Below, in pieces: positions 1-7,397 of a DNA stretch of 12,543 bases. The DNA comes from Methylacidiphilum sp. GTDB lineage: Bacteria; Verrucomicrobiota; Verrucomicrobiia; CAIQCK01. The notes below the pieces were generated by a model, which was given only the letters and a program-made list of their open reading frames with translations, searched no databases and was not told where the DNA came from. The stretch is taken from NCBI GenBank assembly GCA_020718125.1, contig DYDC01000053.1, forward strand, positions 1 through 12,543, given 5' to 3'. Within the stretch, counting starts at the first letter, position 1. The number at the start of each line of letters is the position of its first letter. The translations under genes and the position numbers were made by a program.

Positions 1-92
1 GCACACGGAAGATGGGTTTTCGGTGACCGGCGCGGTGATCGTGGCGCGTGTGTCAAGTTGCGCCCCATTGCCGTGCGGTTTGCGCTGCTGCC

Positions 93-121
93 TTGACTGA
101 ACTCGATCGGCTGCCTAGAGT
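93..121 (+). promoter_or_regulatory. Sigma-70-type promoter of the tig-clpP-clpX operon
   Basis: TTGACT at 93-98 (five of six matches to the -35 consensus) is followed by exactly 17 nt and then TAGAGT at 116-121 (four of six matches to the -10 consensus). The expected transcript start is near 127-129, which leaves a leader of about 30 nt before the trigger factor ATG at 157. This is the only good promoter pair seen upstream of the operon. Transcription from it has not been shown. Confidence 0.6.
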
Positions 122-156
122 TGCCGCTTTTCAGCGCATGGACTGAAAGGGTTTTT

Positions 157-1491
157 ATGCCGGACACAATCGAGAACAAACTAGCAACACATATCACCTC
201 CGAGACGCTTGGCCCGTGCCGGCGGCTGCTGAAGATCGAGGTGCCGACGGCCGACGTGGACAAGGAATTTGGCCTCGTCGCCCAGGAATACACGCGCCAC
301 GCCCGGCTGCCGGGCTTCCGTCAAGGCCGTGCCCCGCGGCAGCTTGTGGAGAAGCGGTTTGCCGCCGAGATAGAGCAGGAGGTCCAAAAATCGCTCGTCG
401 CGAAGGCCTATCGTGAAGCGATCCGCAGCCAGTCCTTGCAGCCGGTTGGCATGGCCGGGATCAAGGACATGCAGTTCGGCCGAGGCCAGCCGTTGGCTTT
501 TACCGCGGAACTGGAAACAGTGCCGGACTTTGCATTGCCGGACTACAAAAGCATCCCGGTCACAAAGATGCCCGTCACCGTCACCGATGAGGATGTGGAC
601 AAGGCGGTCCATGCGCTCGCGGCACAGCGGGCCGAGTTGGTGGATGCGGCCGCCCGTGGCCTTGCCATGGAAGATTTCGCGGTCGTCAACTTCTCCGCCG
701 TCAGCGACGGCAAACCGCTCGCCGAGTTGGCGCCTGCCGCAAAGGCCATTGCCGAGCGCAAGGACCTGTTGCTCATGATGAGCGCGGAGGCATTTGTGCC
801 GGGTTTCTGTGAGCAGCTTGTTGGCGCGATGATTGGTGAGAAGCGGCAGGCGCAGGTGGATTTCCCCGCGGACTTCCAGATCGCGGCGATTGCCGGCAAG
901 AAGGCCGCCTACTTCGTCGAAGTCACCGGCATCAAGGAGCGCAAGCTCCCGCCGATAGACGATGCGCTGGCCGCGTCGTTCGGCAAGGATCTCACGCTGG
1001 CCAAGCTCAAGGACGCCATCCGGGCTGACATCCAGCGTGAGCGCGAGCGTGCTGCCGGGGCCGATGCAAAAAACCAGATTGTGGAGTTTTTGCTGTCGCG
1101 CACAATGTTTGACCTGCCTCCAGTCATGCTGGCCAACGAGACGCGACACGTCATCCAAGACGTTGTCCGGGAGAACACCATGCGGGGCATTGCCAAGGAA
1201 ACCCTCGGCGAGAAGAAGGACGAGATATTCCAGTTTGCCAGCAAGAACGCCGCCGACCGCCTCAAGGCCTCCTTCATCCTGGGCAAGATCGCGTCGCAGG
1301 AGAAGGTTGAAGTCCAGCAGCAAGAGATCGAGTTCCGCATCCTCCAGCTTGCGCAGCGCCACGGGATACAGCCCGTGAAGCTTCGCAAGCAACTCGAAGA
1401 ACGTGGCGGCCTTGACGATATCCACGAGGAGTTGCTGGTGGCCAAGACCCTTGAATTCCTGGTCTCTACTGCTACAGTCACCCAGAAGTGA
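157..1491 (+). CDS. tig: Trigger factor, ribosome-associated chaperone and peptidyl-prolyl isomerase
   Basis: Trigger factor binds near the ribosome exit tunnel and shields new chains as they emerge; it acts in the cytoplasm. The product is 444 aa, close to the usual 430-480. The N-terminal ribosome-binding domain (about 20-130) carries the signature GFRQGRAP at 53-60, matching the family GFRxGxxP loop. An FKBP-type isomerase domain follows at about 172-258 and a helical SurA-like chaperone domain at about 268-440. I chose ATG 157 because it has AAGG at 147-150 at good spacing. An in-frame TTG at 121 would add 12 residues, but it lies inside the predicted -10 box and is unlikely. It is first in an operon with clpP (12-nt gap), an arrangement common in bacteria that links folding to degradation of new proteins. 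The isomerase domain diverges from E. coli, so its catalytic activity is not certain. Confidence 0.95.
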   Translation: MPDTIENKLATHITSETLGPCRRLLKIEVPTADVDKEFGLVAQEYTRHARLPGFRQGRAPRQLVEKRFAAEIEQEVQKSLVAKAYREAIRSQSLQPVGMAGIKDMQFGRGQPLAFTAELETVPDFALPDYKSIPVTKMPVTVTDEDVDKAVHALAAQRAELVDAAARGLAMEDFAVVNFSAVSDGKPLAELAPAAKAIAERKDLLLMMSAEAFVPGFCEQLVGAMIGEKRQAQVDFPADFQIAAIAGKKAAYFVEVTGIKERKLPPIDDALAASFGKDLTLAKLKDAIRADIQRERERAAGADAKNQIVEFLLSRTMFDLPPVMLANETRHVIQDVVRENTMRGIAKETLGEKKDEIFQFASKNAADRLKASFILGKIASQEKVEVQQQEIEFRILQLAQRHGIQPVKLRKQLEERGGLDDIHEELLVAKTLEFLVSTATVTQK

Positions 1492-1503
1492 AACGGAGCG
1501 CCA

Positions 1504-2136
1504 ATGAACGAGAAAAACCAAATCCTCATCCCGATGGTGGTCGAACAAACCGGCCGAGGCGAGCGCGCCTACGACATCTACTCGCGGTTGATGAAAGACC
1601 GCATCATCTTCATCGGCACGCCGGTGGACGACCACGTGGCCAACCTTGTCATTGCCCAGATGCTCTTCCTCCAGATGGAGGACCCGAAGAAGGACGTGCA
1701 CGTCTACATCAACTCGCCGGGCGGCAGCGTCACGGCGGGGCTGGCGATCTACGACACGATGCAATACCTCACCACTCCGGTGAACACCTACTGCATCGGC
1801 CAGGCCTCCAGCATGGGCGCCGTATTGCTCGCCGCGGGCACCAAGGGCAAACGCTACGCGCTGCCCAACGCGCGCATCATGATCCACCAGCCTTGGGGCG
1901 GCATGCAGGGCACCGCGACCGACATCAGCATCCATGCGAAGGAGATCCTTCGCATGAAGGACCTGCTCAACGAGATTCTGGCCCACCACACCGGCAAACC
2001 ACTGGACCAGATCACCAAGGACAGCGATCGCGATTTCTTCATGAGCGCCGAGGAAGCCAAGGCTTACGGTCTTGTGGATGAGGTCGTCAAATCCCGCAAA
2101 GAGATCGCCCCCAACGAAGCCGCCCGGAAAGAGTAA
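1504..2136 (+). CDS. clpP: ATP-dependent Clp protease, proteolytic subunit ClpP
   Basis: ClpP is the serine peptidase that forms the double-heptamer chamber of ClpXP and degrades unfolded chains fed by ClpX. The product is 210 aa, normal for the family. The catalytic triad is complete: Ser103 (in GQASSMGA), His128 (in MIHQP) and Asp177. Its spacing (25 and 49 residues) equals that of E. coli Ser97, His122 and Asp171. The oxyanion-loop motif INSPGGSV is at 69-76. A short N-terminal stretch before VVEQTGRGER may be a propeptide, as in E. coli. The ATG at 1504 has GGAG at 1495-1498. It lies 12 nt after tig and 2 nt before clpX, so the three are almost certainly co-transcribed. Confidence 0.97.
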   Translation: MNEKNQILIPMVVEQTGRGERAYDIYSRLMKDRIIFIGTPVDDHVANLVIAQMLFLQMEDPKKDVHVYINSPGGSVTAGLAIYDTMQYLTTPVNTYCIGQASSMGAVLLAAGTKGKRYALPNARIMIHQPWGGMQGTATDISIHAKEILRMKDLLNEILAHHTGKPLDQITKDSDRDFFMSAEEAKAYGLVDEVVKSRKEIAPNEAARKE

Positions 2137-2138
2137 GC

Positions 2139-3422
2139 ATGGCGCGCCCCGGCAATCTCACGATGTGCAGCTTCTGCGGCAAGAGCCACAGCGAGGTCAA
2201 AAAGCTCATTGCCGGCCCCGGCGTCTATATCTGCGACGCGTGCATCGTCGTTTGCAAAGGCATCCTCGACAAGGAACTCGCGCAAGAATCCCGCCGCGCG
2301 CCAGTAAAGCTCAGCGTGCCGAAGCCCGCCGAAATCAAATGCGAGCTGGACAGCTACGTCGTCGGCCAGGAACACGCGAAACGCTCCCTGGCCGTCGCCG
2401 TCCGCAACCACTACAAACGCATCCAGCAGGAGCGCAAAGCCGTCGAGACTTCCGGCGCCGACGCGGCCATGCCCTCGCACCATCACGACGTCGAGATCGA
2501 GAAGAGCAACATCCTTCTCATCGGCCCGACCGGCAGCGGCAAGACCCTGCTGGCCCGCACGCTTGCGCGCGTGCTCGACGTGCCGTTCACCATCGCCGAT
2601 GCCACCACGCTGACCGAGGCCGGTTACGTCGGCGAGGATGTCGAGAACATCGTCCTCCGGCTCCTGCAGAACGCCGACTACGACGTCAAACGCGCTGAGG
2701 TCGGCATCGTCTATATAGACGAGATAGACAAGATCGCCCGCAAAGCGGACTCGCCCTCCATCACCCGCGACGTGAGCGGCGAGGGCGTCCAGCAGGCGCT
2801 CCTGAAGATCCTCGAAGGCACCGTGTGCAACGTGCCGCCCCAGGGCGGCCGCAAACATCCCCAACAGGAATACATCCACGTCAACACCCAGCACATTCTC
2901 TTCATCTGCGGCGGCGCGTTCGTCGGCCTCGACAAGATCGTCCAGCGCCGGCTCGGCAACCGCACGATGGGCTTCGGCACGGCCGGGCACGCCGGGGCGC
3001 AGGATTCGACGCGCATCCTCGATCACGTCGAGCCGGAGGACCTGCTCCAGTTCGGCCTCATCCCCGAATTCATCGGGCGGCTGCCCGTCGTCAGCATCCT
3101 GTCGCCGCTCAGCGAGGACGAGCTGATCTCCATCCTCGTCGAGACCCGGAACGCGATGACCAAGCAGTATGCGAAGCTCTTCGCGATGGAGGGCGTGGAC
3201 CTGAAGTTCACCGCCGACGCCCAGCGGGCGCTGGCCCAGATGGCGTTGAAAAAGGGAACCGGCGCGCGCGCCCTGCGCAGCCTGCTGGAGAAGCTCATGC
3301 TCGACATGATGTATGAGATTCCCAGCCGCGCCGACGTGGCCGGCGTCACCATCAACCGCGCCGTCGTCGAGGGCAAGCGCGCCCCCATCATCCGCAAGAA
3401 GGTCGCCGGCCAGGCCGCGTGA
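2139..3422 (+). CDS. clpX: ATP-dependent Clp protease, unfoldase subunit ClpX
   Basis: ClpX is a hexameric AAA+ unfoldase that recognises substrates and threads them into ClpP. The product is 427 aa (family about 410-430). The N-terminal zinc domain has Cys10, Cys13, Cys33 and Cys36. The AAA+ core shows Walker A GPTGSGKT (129-136), pore loop GYVGED (162-167), Walker B with Asp194-Glu195, the RKH loop (238-240) and the sensor-2 region GTGARALRS (373-381). The ClpP-docking loop reads MGF at 277-279 where E. coli has IGF. Between the zinc domain and Walker A lies a short variable stretch with three histidines (114-116). The start ATG is 2 nt after the clpP stop, with AAAGAG just upstream, so translation is probably coupled. 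Close pairing with clpP and a complete motif set make the call secure. Confidence 0.97.
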   Translation: MARPGNLTMCSFCGKSHSEVKKLIAGPGVYICDACIVVCKGILDKELAQESRRAPVKLSVPKPAEIKCELDSYVVGQEHAKRSLAVAVRNHYKRIQQERKAVETSGADAAMPSHHHDVEIEKSNILLIGPTGSGKTLLARTLARVLDVPFTIADATTLTEAGYVGEDVENIVLRLLQNADYDVKRAEVGIVYIDEIDKIARKADSPSITRDVSGEGVQQALLKILEGTVCNVPPQGGRKHPQQEYIHVNTQHILFICGGAFVGLDKIVQRRLGNRTMGFGTAGHAGAQDSTRILDHVEPEDLLQFGLIPEFIGRLPVVSILSPLSEDELISILVETRNAMTKQYAKLFAMEGVDLKFTADAQRALAQMALKKGTGARALRSLLEKLMLDMMYEIPSRADVAGVTINRAVVEGKRAPIIRKKVAGQAA

Positions 3423-3502
3423 ACCGGGGTCGGGTGCGGTTTCTGCGCCGCGCAGCCTGAAAGGCATGTCGGGACAGCCGGGCCTGCCGTATCCACAACC
3501 CG

Positions 3503-3539
3503 AAAAGCAAAACGCCGGAAATCGTGTGACTCCCGGCGT
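3503..3539 (-). terminator. Rho-independent terminator for the kdsA-to-metK operon
   Basis: ACGCCGG at 3512-3518 pairs perfectly with CCGGCGT at 3533-3539, a 7-bp GC-rich stem with a 14-nt loop. Read on the minus strand, the stem is followed by a T-rich run (TTTGCTTTT, 3511 down to 3503). It lies 33 bp past the metK stop. There is no T run on the plus-strand side, so it is directional for the minus-strand operon. The loop is rather large, which lowers the confidence. Confidence 0.6.
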
Positions 3540-3557
3540 CTGCGGAACAAATCCTCG

Positions 3558-3569
3558 GTTTCCGGAAAC
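3558..3569. repeat. Perfect 12-bp palindrome between metK and clpX
   Basis: GTTTCCGGAAAC reads the same on both strands and lies 2 bp downstream of the metK stop. It has no loop, so it looks more like a dimeric protein-binding site than a hairpin, but it may be chance. No partner copy was noticed in the window. Confidence 0.4.
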
Positions 3570-3589
3570 GGCTAGGCAGCCGCTTTCTT
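3569..3589 (+). terminator. Possible weak terminator for clpX transcription
   Basis: CGGCT (3569-3573), loop AGGC, AGCCG (3578-3582), then CTTTCTT. This is a 5-bp GC-rich hairpin followed by a short pyrimidine run on the plus strand. It overlaps the last codons of the convergent metK gene. The stem is short and the T run interrupted, so this is only a candidate. No better terminator for clpX is visible. Confidence 0.25.
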
Positions 3590-4759
3590 GAGGGCGTCGG
3601 CTTTGTCGGTGCGTTCCCAGGTGAAGGTCTTGTCGTCGCCGCACTTGCCGAAGTGGCCGTAGTTGGTCGTCTTGCCGTAGATGGGGCGGAGGAGGTCGAG
3701 CCCCTTGACGATGTCGGCTGGCTTGAAGCTGAAGACTTCGGCGACGGCTTTCTCGATCTTCTCGTCGCTGACCTTGCCGGTGCCGAAGGTGTTGACCATG
3801 ACGCTGACGGGCTTGGGATGGCCGATGGCGTAGGCGAACTGGATCTCGCAATGGTCGGCGAGGCCGGCGGCGACGATGTTCTTGGCGACGTAGCGGCCCA
3901 TATAGGCGGCGGAGCGGTCCACCTTGCTCGGGTCCTTGCCGCTAAAGGCGCCGCCACCGTGACGGCCCATGCCGCCGTAGGTGTCCACGATGATCTTACG
4001 CCCGGTGAGGCCGCTGTCGCCTTCGGGGCCGCCGACGACGAACCGGCCGGTCGGATTGACCAGGAACCCGGTCTTTTTGTCGAGCATGTTGGCCGGAATG
4101 GTCGGCTTGATGATCTGCTCGATGACGGTCTTCTTGATCTCGGCGTGCGAGACGGCCGCGTCGTGCTGGTTGGAGATGACGACGGTGCTGACGCGGACCG
4201 GCTTGAGGCCTTCGTATTCGATGCTGACCTGGGTCTTGCCGTCGGGGCGGAGCCATTTGATGGCGCCGCTGCGGCGGGCCTCGCGGAGGGCCTTGCCGAG
4301 GTTGTGGGCGAACATGATGGGGGCGGGCATCAGTTCGGGCGTCTCGGTGCAGGCATAGCCGAACATGAGGCCCTGGTCGCCTGCGCCCTGCTCGGCGGTC
4401 TCTTTGCCCTCGGCCGCGGCGTCATTGACGCCTTGGGCGATGTCGGGGCTTTGCTTGATGACGGCGGACATGACGAAGCAGTCCTCGTCGTTGAACATCG
4501 CGCTGACATCCTTCGTGTAGCCGATCTCGCGGATGGCGGCGCGGGCGATCTTGGGGAAGTCGAGGTGGGCCTTGGTGGTGATTTCGCCGGCGATGACGAC
4601 GAGGTTGGACTTGGCGAGCGTCTCGCAGGCCACGCGGCTCCTGGGATCCACGGCGAGGCAGGCGTCCAGCACGGCGTCGCTGATGGTATCGCACACCTTG
4701 TCGGGATGGCCCTCGGTGACGGATTCGGAACTGAAGATGTAACGGCGCTTCGGATTCAT
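3572..4759 (-). CDS. metK: S-adenosylmethionine synthetase (methionine adenosyltransferase)
   Basis: MetK makes S-adenosylmethionine from methionine and ATP, releasing phosphate and pyrophosphate, in the cytoplasm. The product is 395 aa, typical for the bacterial enzyme. Visible motifs are GHPDK (17-21, with the active-site His), the first family signature GAGDQGLMFGYA (125-136) and the second, GGGAFSGKD (268-276). I chose ATG 4759 because MNPKRRYIFSSESVTEGHPDK aligns with the usual N terminus. The frame stays open 27 codons further upstream, but that would add a Lys/Arg/Ser-rich tail running into the preceding gene. An AAGGA lies about 10 nt upstream. It is the last gene of the long minus-strand operon, 25 nt after the nucleotidyltransferase gene. 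The gap is too short for a SAM riboswitch, so any such control would have to act further upstream. Confidence 0.97.
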   Translation of the reverse strand: MNPKRRYIFSSESVTEGHPDKVCDTISDAVLDACLAVDPRSRVACETLAKSNLVVIAGEITTKAHLDFPKIARAAIREIGYTKDVSAMFNDEDCFVMSAVIKQSPDIAQGVNDAAAEGKETAEQGAGDQGLMFGYACTETPELMPAPIMFAHNLGKALREARRSGAIKWLRPDGKTQVSIEYEGLKPVRVSTVVISNQHDAAVSHAEIKKTVIEQIIKPTIPANMLDKKTGFLVNPTGRFVVGGPEGDSGLTGRKIIVDTYGGMGRHGGGAFSGKDPSKVDRSAAYMGRYVAKNIVAAGLADHCEIQFAYAIGHPKPVSVMVNTFGTGKVSDEKIEKAVAEVFSFKPADIVKGLDLLRPIYGKTTNYGHFGKCGDDKTFTWERTDKADALKKAAA

Positions 4760-4784
4760 ACCCTTTGTTTCCTTCTTCTTTCTG

Positions 4785-5543
4785 CTACGGCTTTGGCGCG
4801 AACTCTCGGTTCGCTTGTTCGAGCGTTTCCTTGCTGCCAATGTCCAGCCATCGGCCGCGGACCTGATACGTGTAAACCGGCGTCTGTTTGTAGAGCCAGC
4901 CGATATACCGGCCCGGCTGGTCCGGGTTGTTCCCCTCAGCCAGGTAACGGGCGATGAGTTTAACTGTGTTTCGCGGGAAATAGTAAAGACAAATTGCTGT
5001 CACCGTGCCAGTGGCGTTGGGGTCTTTCTCGCTGAAGTGGATGACGCGTCCGTCGGCGTCGAGTTCGAGGTGGTTGTATTTCTTGCGGACTTCCTCGATG
5101 TCGCCAACGTCGTAGGTGACGATGGTGGGCGCGCCGCGCCCGGCGTTGCGGCGGGCGACAGCGAGGAATTCGTCGGCCGGCTGGTCAAAGAGGTTGTCGC
5201 CGGCCGCCACGATGAGGTCGTCATCGAGCTTCATCCGGTTGATGACGAGGTTGATGTCGCCGATGGCGCCGAGCTTGTCGGCGTCGGAGGTGGTGCGGTC
5301 GTTGACGGTAGTGACGCGCGTGCCGCGCCGGCGCGCGTAGTCCCGGCCCCAGCGATCGAAGTCGGTGGCGAACTTGGCGTTGGTGACGACGAGGATGTCG
5401 TCGAGGCCGGGCTTGCCGGCGAACTTGTCAAGCAGGCGCTCGATCATCGGCTTGCCGGCCACGTCCAGGAGAGGCTTGGCCTTGTTGAGCGTCAGCGGGT
5501 AGAGCCGGGTGGCGTAACCGGCGGCGAGGACGAGGAGTTTCAT
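4785..5543 (-). CDS. Sugar-phosphate nucleotidyltransferase family protein, substrate unknown
   Basis: The 252-aa product is a single Rossmann-like NTP_transferase domain of the kind that joins a sugar-1-phosphate to an NTP, giving an NDP-sugar and pyrophosphate. The N-terminal nucleotide-binding loop is LAAGYATRLYPLT (6-18). A catalytic Lys candidate is Lys23 in KAKPLL. The metal-binding GDN sits at 115-117, and a C-terminal GRWLDIGSKETL (230-241) matches the usual WxDIGxxxxL motif. There is no left-handed beta-helix acyltransferase tail, so it is not GlmU. It could be an RmlA/RfbF-like, MurU-like or phosphocholine-type enzyme; the sequence alone does not decide. It starts 3 nt after the ptsI stop with no clear Shine-Dalgarno, which suggests translational coupling. 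Its place beside LPS genes suggests a cell-envelope sugar, but this is inference. Confidence 0.85.
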   Translation of the reverse strand: MKLLVLAAGYATRLYPLTLNKAKPLLDVAGKPMIERLLDKFAGKPGLDDILVVTNAKFATDFDRWGRDYARRRGTRVTTVNDRTTSDADKLGAIGDINLVINRMKLDDDLIVAAGDNLFDQPADEFLAVARRNAGRGAPTIVTYDVGDIEEVRKKYNHLELDADGRVIHFSEKDPNATGTVTAICLYYFPRNTVKLIARYLAEGNNPDQPGRYIGWLYKQTPVYTYQVRGRWLDIGSKETLEQANREFAPKP

Positions 5544-5546
5544 GGG

Positions 5547-7346
5547 TCAGCGTGGCGGGGTTTGCGGGGGCTTGACCATTTCGACGACATCGGGAGCGAT
5601 CGAGCGGACGTAATCTTCAAGCCAGCCTTGCACCTCGGTCGGGGATTCGCTTTGCAGCGATCGTTCGGCAAAGGTCAGGGCATCGCTGCGATTCATGGCG
5701 CGAACGACGAATTTCACGAGCGGCAGCGAAACGGCGCTCATGCTCAGCTTCTCCACGCCCAGTCCGACGAGGAGCGGGGTAAGAAGCGGTTCACCGGCCA
5801 TTTCGCCGCAGACGCTCACCCAGATGTGATGGGCGCGGGCGGCGTCCACGACCAGCTTGATGAGGCGCAGGACAGCCGGAAAGGTGGGAGCGTAGAGGTG
5901 CGCGACGCGTTCGTTCACACGGTCCACGGCGAGGGTGTATTGAATGAGGTCGTTGGTGCCGATGGAGAAGAAGTTGACGTGCTTGGCAAGCTGGTGGGCC
6001 ATGAGGGCTGCGCTTGGCACCTCGATCATGGCGCCAACTTCCATCTGCTCGTTGAAAGGTTTGCCCTCGCGCCGGAGTTCCTCCTTGCACTCGTTGAGCA
6101 GTGCGGCGGTCCGGGTGAGTTCGGACGTGCAACTGATCATCGGATACAGCAGCTTCACGCTGCCTTCGGCGCTGGCGCGCAGCGCGGCGCGGAGTTGCGT
6201 CTTGAAGATGTCCGGGCGGTCGAGGGAGAACCGCGTGCCGCGCCAGCCCAGGAAGGGGTTGCGTTCGGGTTGGCCATGATCGGGCGGGAACAGTTTGTCG
6301 CCACCGAGGTCAATGGTGCGGATGATGACGGGATGCGGGGCCATCACCTTGGCGACATGGCGATAGGCGGCCAGTTGTTCGTCCTCGCCCGGCAGGTCGC
6401 GGCGGTTGAGGAACAAAAACTCGGTGCGGTAGAGGCCGATGCCTTCAGCGCCGTGGTCGCGGGCGCTGACGGCTTCGTCGGGGAATTCGATGTTGGCAGC
6501 GAGTTCGATGCGGCAGCCGTCGCGGGTCTCGGCGGGTTTGTCGCGAAGGATGGTGAGGCGCTCTTCGAGGGTGTGGTGGCGGATTTCGATCTCGCCATAT
6601 TCGTAGAGCGTGGTCTGGCTTGGGTTGATGATGAGCAGGCCGCTGAACCCGTCCACCAAGGCATCGTCACCCGTGGTCACCTGGCGGGTGATATCGTGGA
6701 GCGCGACGACGGCGGGGACGCCCTGCGAACGCGCAATGATCGCGGTGTGGGAGGTGCGGCTGCCGACATCGGTCGCAAAGCCGAGGACCTTGGCGCGGTC
6801 CATCAGGGCCGTGTCGGAGGGTGACAAATCATGGGCCACAACAATGCGCGGGCCGGGCAGGTGCTGGAGATCCTCCCGATGTTCACCCTGGAGGTTGCGC
6901 ATGATGCGACGGGTGACATCGCGGACGTCGCCGACGCGCTCGCGCAGGTAGCTGTCCTCGACCTTGGAGAGGGCCTGCGCATATTGCTCGGTGACCTCGT
7001 GGAGGATGTATTCGACGTTGATTTGTTCCTCCTTCAGCCGCTTGAGGACCTGCTCGGCCAGCATCGGGTCGTCGAGGACGAGCAGGTGTGCGTCGAAGAT
7101 GCTGACGTCGCCGCCGCCCAGTTCCTTCCCGAGGTGGGTTGGAATCTCGGTGAGCTGCTGGCGGGTCTTGATGAGGGCCTGCTCGAATCGGCCGGTTTCC
7201 GCGGGGACGTCTTCAGGCCGGAGTTGTCTGCGTTCAACCGGCTCTTCCTGGGAGCCGCAAATGTGAACGACGCCGCGGGCGATGCCAGGGGAAACCTGGA
7301 CGCCGCGGAATATGCGTTCTGTCTTTTGGCTCTGCTGCTCCGTCAT
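5547..7346 (-). CDS. ptsI: Phosphoenolpyruvate-protein phosphotransferase, PTS Enzyme I
   Basis: Enzyme I takes phosphate from PEP onto a histidine and passes it to HPr, the first step of the PTS relay in the cytoplasm. The product is 599 aa, slightly longer than the usual 570-590. In order it has an N-terminal HPr-binding and phosphohistidine region with His200 in GSRTSHTAIIAR, then a C-terminal PEP-binding TIM barrel. The barrel shows GLYRTEF (304-310), the signature around GAMIEVPSAAL (438-448), SIGTNDLIQY (461-470) and the active-site Cys513 in CGEMAG. There is no N-terminal GAF domain, so it is a PtsI type rather than the nitrogen-type PtsP. It lies 51 nt after ptsH and 3 nt before the nucleotidyltransferase gene. 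No Enzyme II gene is in the window, so the phosphate acceptor beyond HPr is unknown. Confidence 0.96.
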   Translation of the reverse strand: MTEQQSQKTERIFRGVQVSPGIARGVVHICGSQEEPVERRQLRPEDVPAETGRFEQALIKTRQQLTEIPTHLGKELGGGDVSIFDAHLLVLDDPMLAEQVLKRLKEEQINVEYILHEVTEQYAQALSKVEDSYLRERVGDVRDVTRRIMRNLQGEHREDLQHLPGPRIVVAHDLSPSDTALMDRAKVLGFATDVGSRTSHTAIIARSQGVPAVVALHDITRQVTTGDDALVDGFSGLLIINPSQTTLYEYGEIEIRHHTLEERLTILRDKPAETRDGCRIELAANIEFPDEAVSARDHGAEGIGLYRTEFLFLNRRDLPGEDEQLAAYRHVAKVMAPHPVIIRTIDLGGDKLFPPDHGQPERNPFLGWRGTRFSLDRPDIFKTQLRAALRASAEGSVKLLYPMISCTSELTRTAALLNECKEELRREGKPFNEQMEVGAMIEVPSAALMAHQLAKHVNFFSIGTNDLIQYTLAVDRVNERVAHLYAPTFPAVLRLIKLVVDAARAHHIWVSVCGEMAGEPLLTPLLVGLGVEKLSMSAVSLPLVKFVVRAMNRSDALTFAERSLQSESPTEVQGWLEDYVRSIAPDVVEMVKPPQTPPR

Positions 7347-7376
7347 GTCGGTCCGTCGTCATGGATGCTGGAGCGT

Positions 7377-7394
7377 GCGTTGCAGTTTCAACGC
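7377..7394 (-). promoter_or_regulatory. Stem-loop between ptsH and ptsI
   Basis: On the minus strand GCGTTG, loop AAACTG, CAACGC form a perfect 6-bp stem with a 6-nt loop, starting 3 nt after the ptsH stop. No T run follows, so it is not a standard terminator. It sits in the largest gap of the operon (51 nt). It could protect the ptsH message from 3' decay or lower ptsI expression; both are inferences. Confidence 0.35.
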
Positions 7395-7397
7395 GCT

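Noticed and set aside
1..100. Possible 3' end of an upstream gene (two plus-strand frames open from the left edge, ending at 96 and 100)
   Set aside because: About 30 codons without a recognisable motif; the stops lie inside the predicted -35 region. Open frames this short are expected by chance. The stretch otherwise holds nothing I can name.
181..1989. 602-codon minus-strand open frame opposite tig and clpP
   Set aside because: It is antisense to two genes with complete conserved motifs, shows no recognisable domain, and is expected in GC-rich DNA where stop codons are rare.
2064..3851. 595-codon minus-strand open frame opposite clpX and running into metK in another frame
   Set aside because: Low-complexity, Arg/His/Asp-rich translation without domain signs; clpX on the other strand is certain.
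4760..4784. SAM riboswitch upstream of metK
   Set aside because: Only 25 nt separate metK from the preceding gene; no room for any known SAM aptamer.
3572..4840. Longer metK start with 27 extra N-terminal residues
   Set aside because: The extra part is Lys/Arg/Ser-rich, overlaps the preceding gene and is absent from the family; ATG 4759 gives the normal N terminus.
3653..4957. 434-codon plus-strand open frame opposite metK
   Set aside because: Antisense shadow of metK in codon-mirrored frame, no domain visible.
4815..6824. 669-codon plus-strand open frame opposite the nucleotidyltransferase and ptsI
   Set aside because: The longest antisense frame in the window, but Val/Gly/Asp-rich with no known motif, and it crosses two well-supported genes. 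A GC-skewed shadow is the simple explanation.
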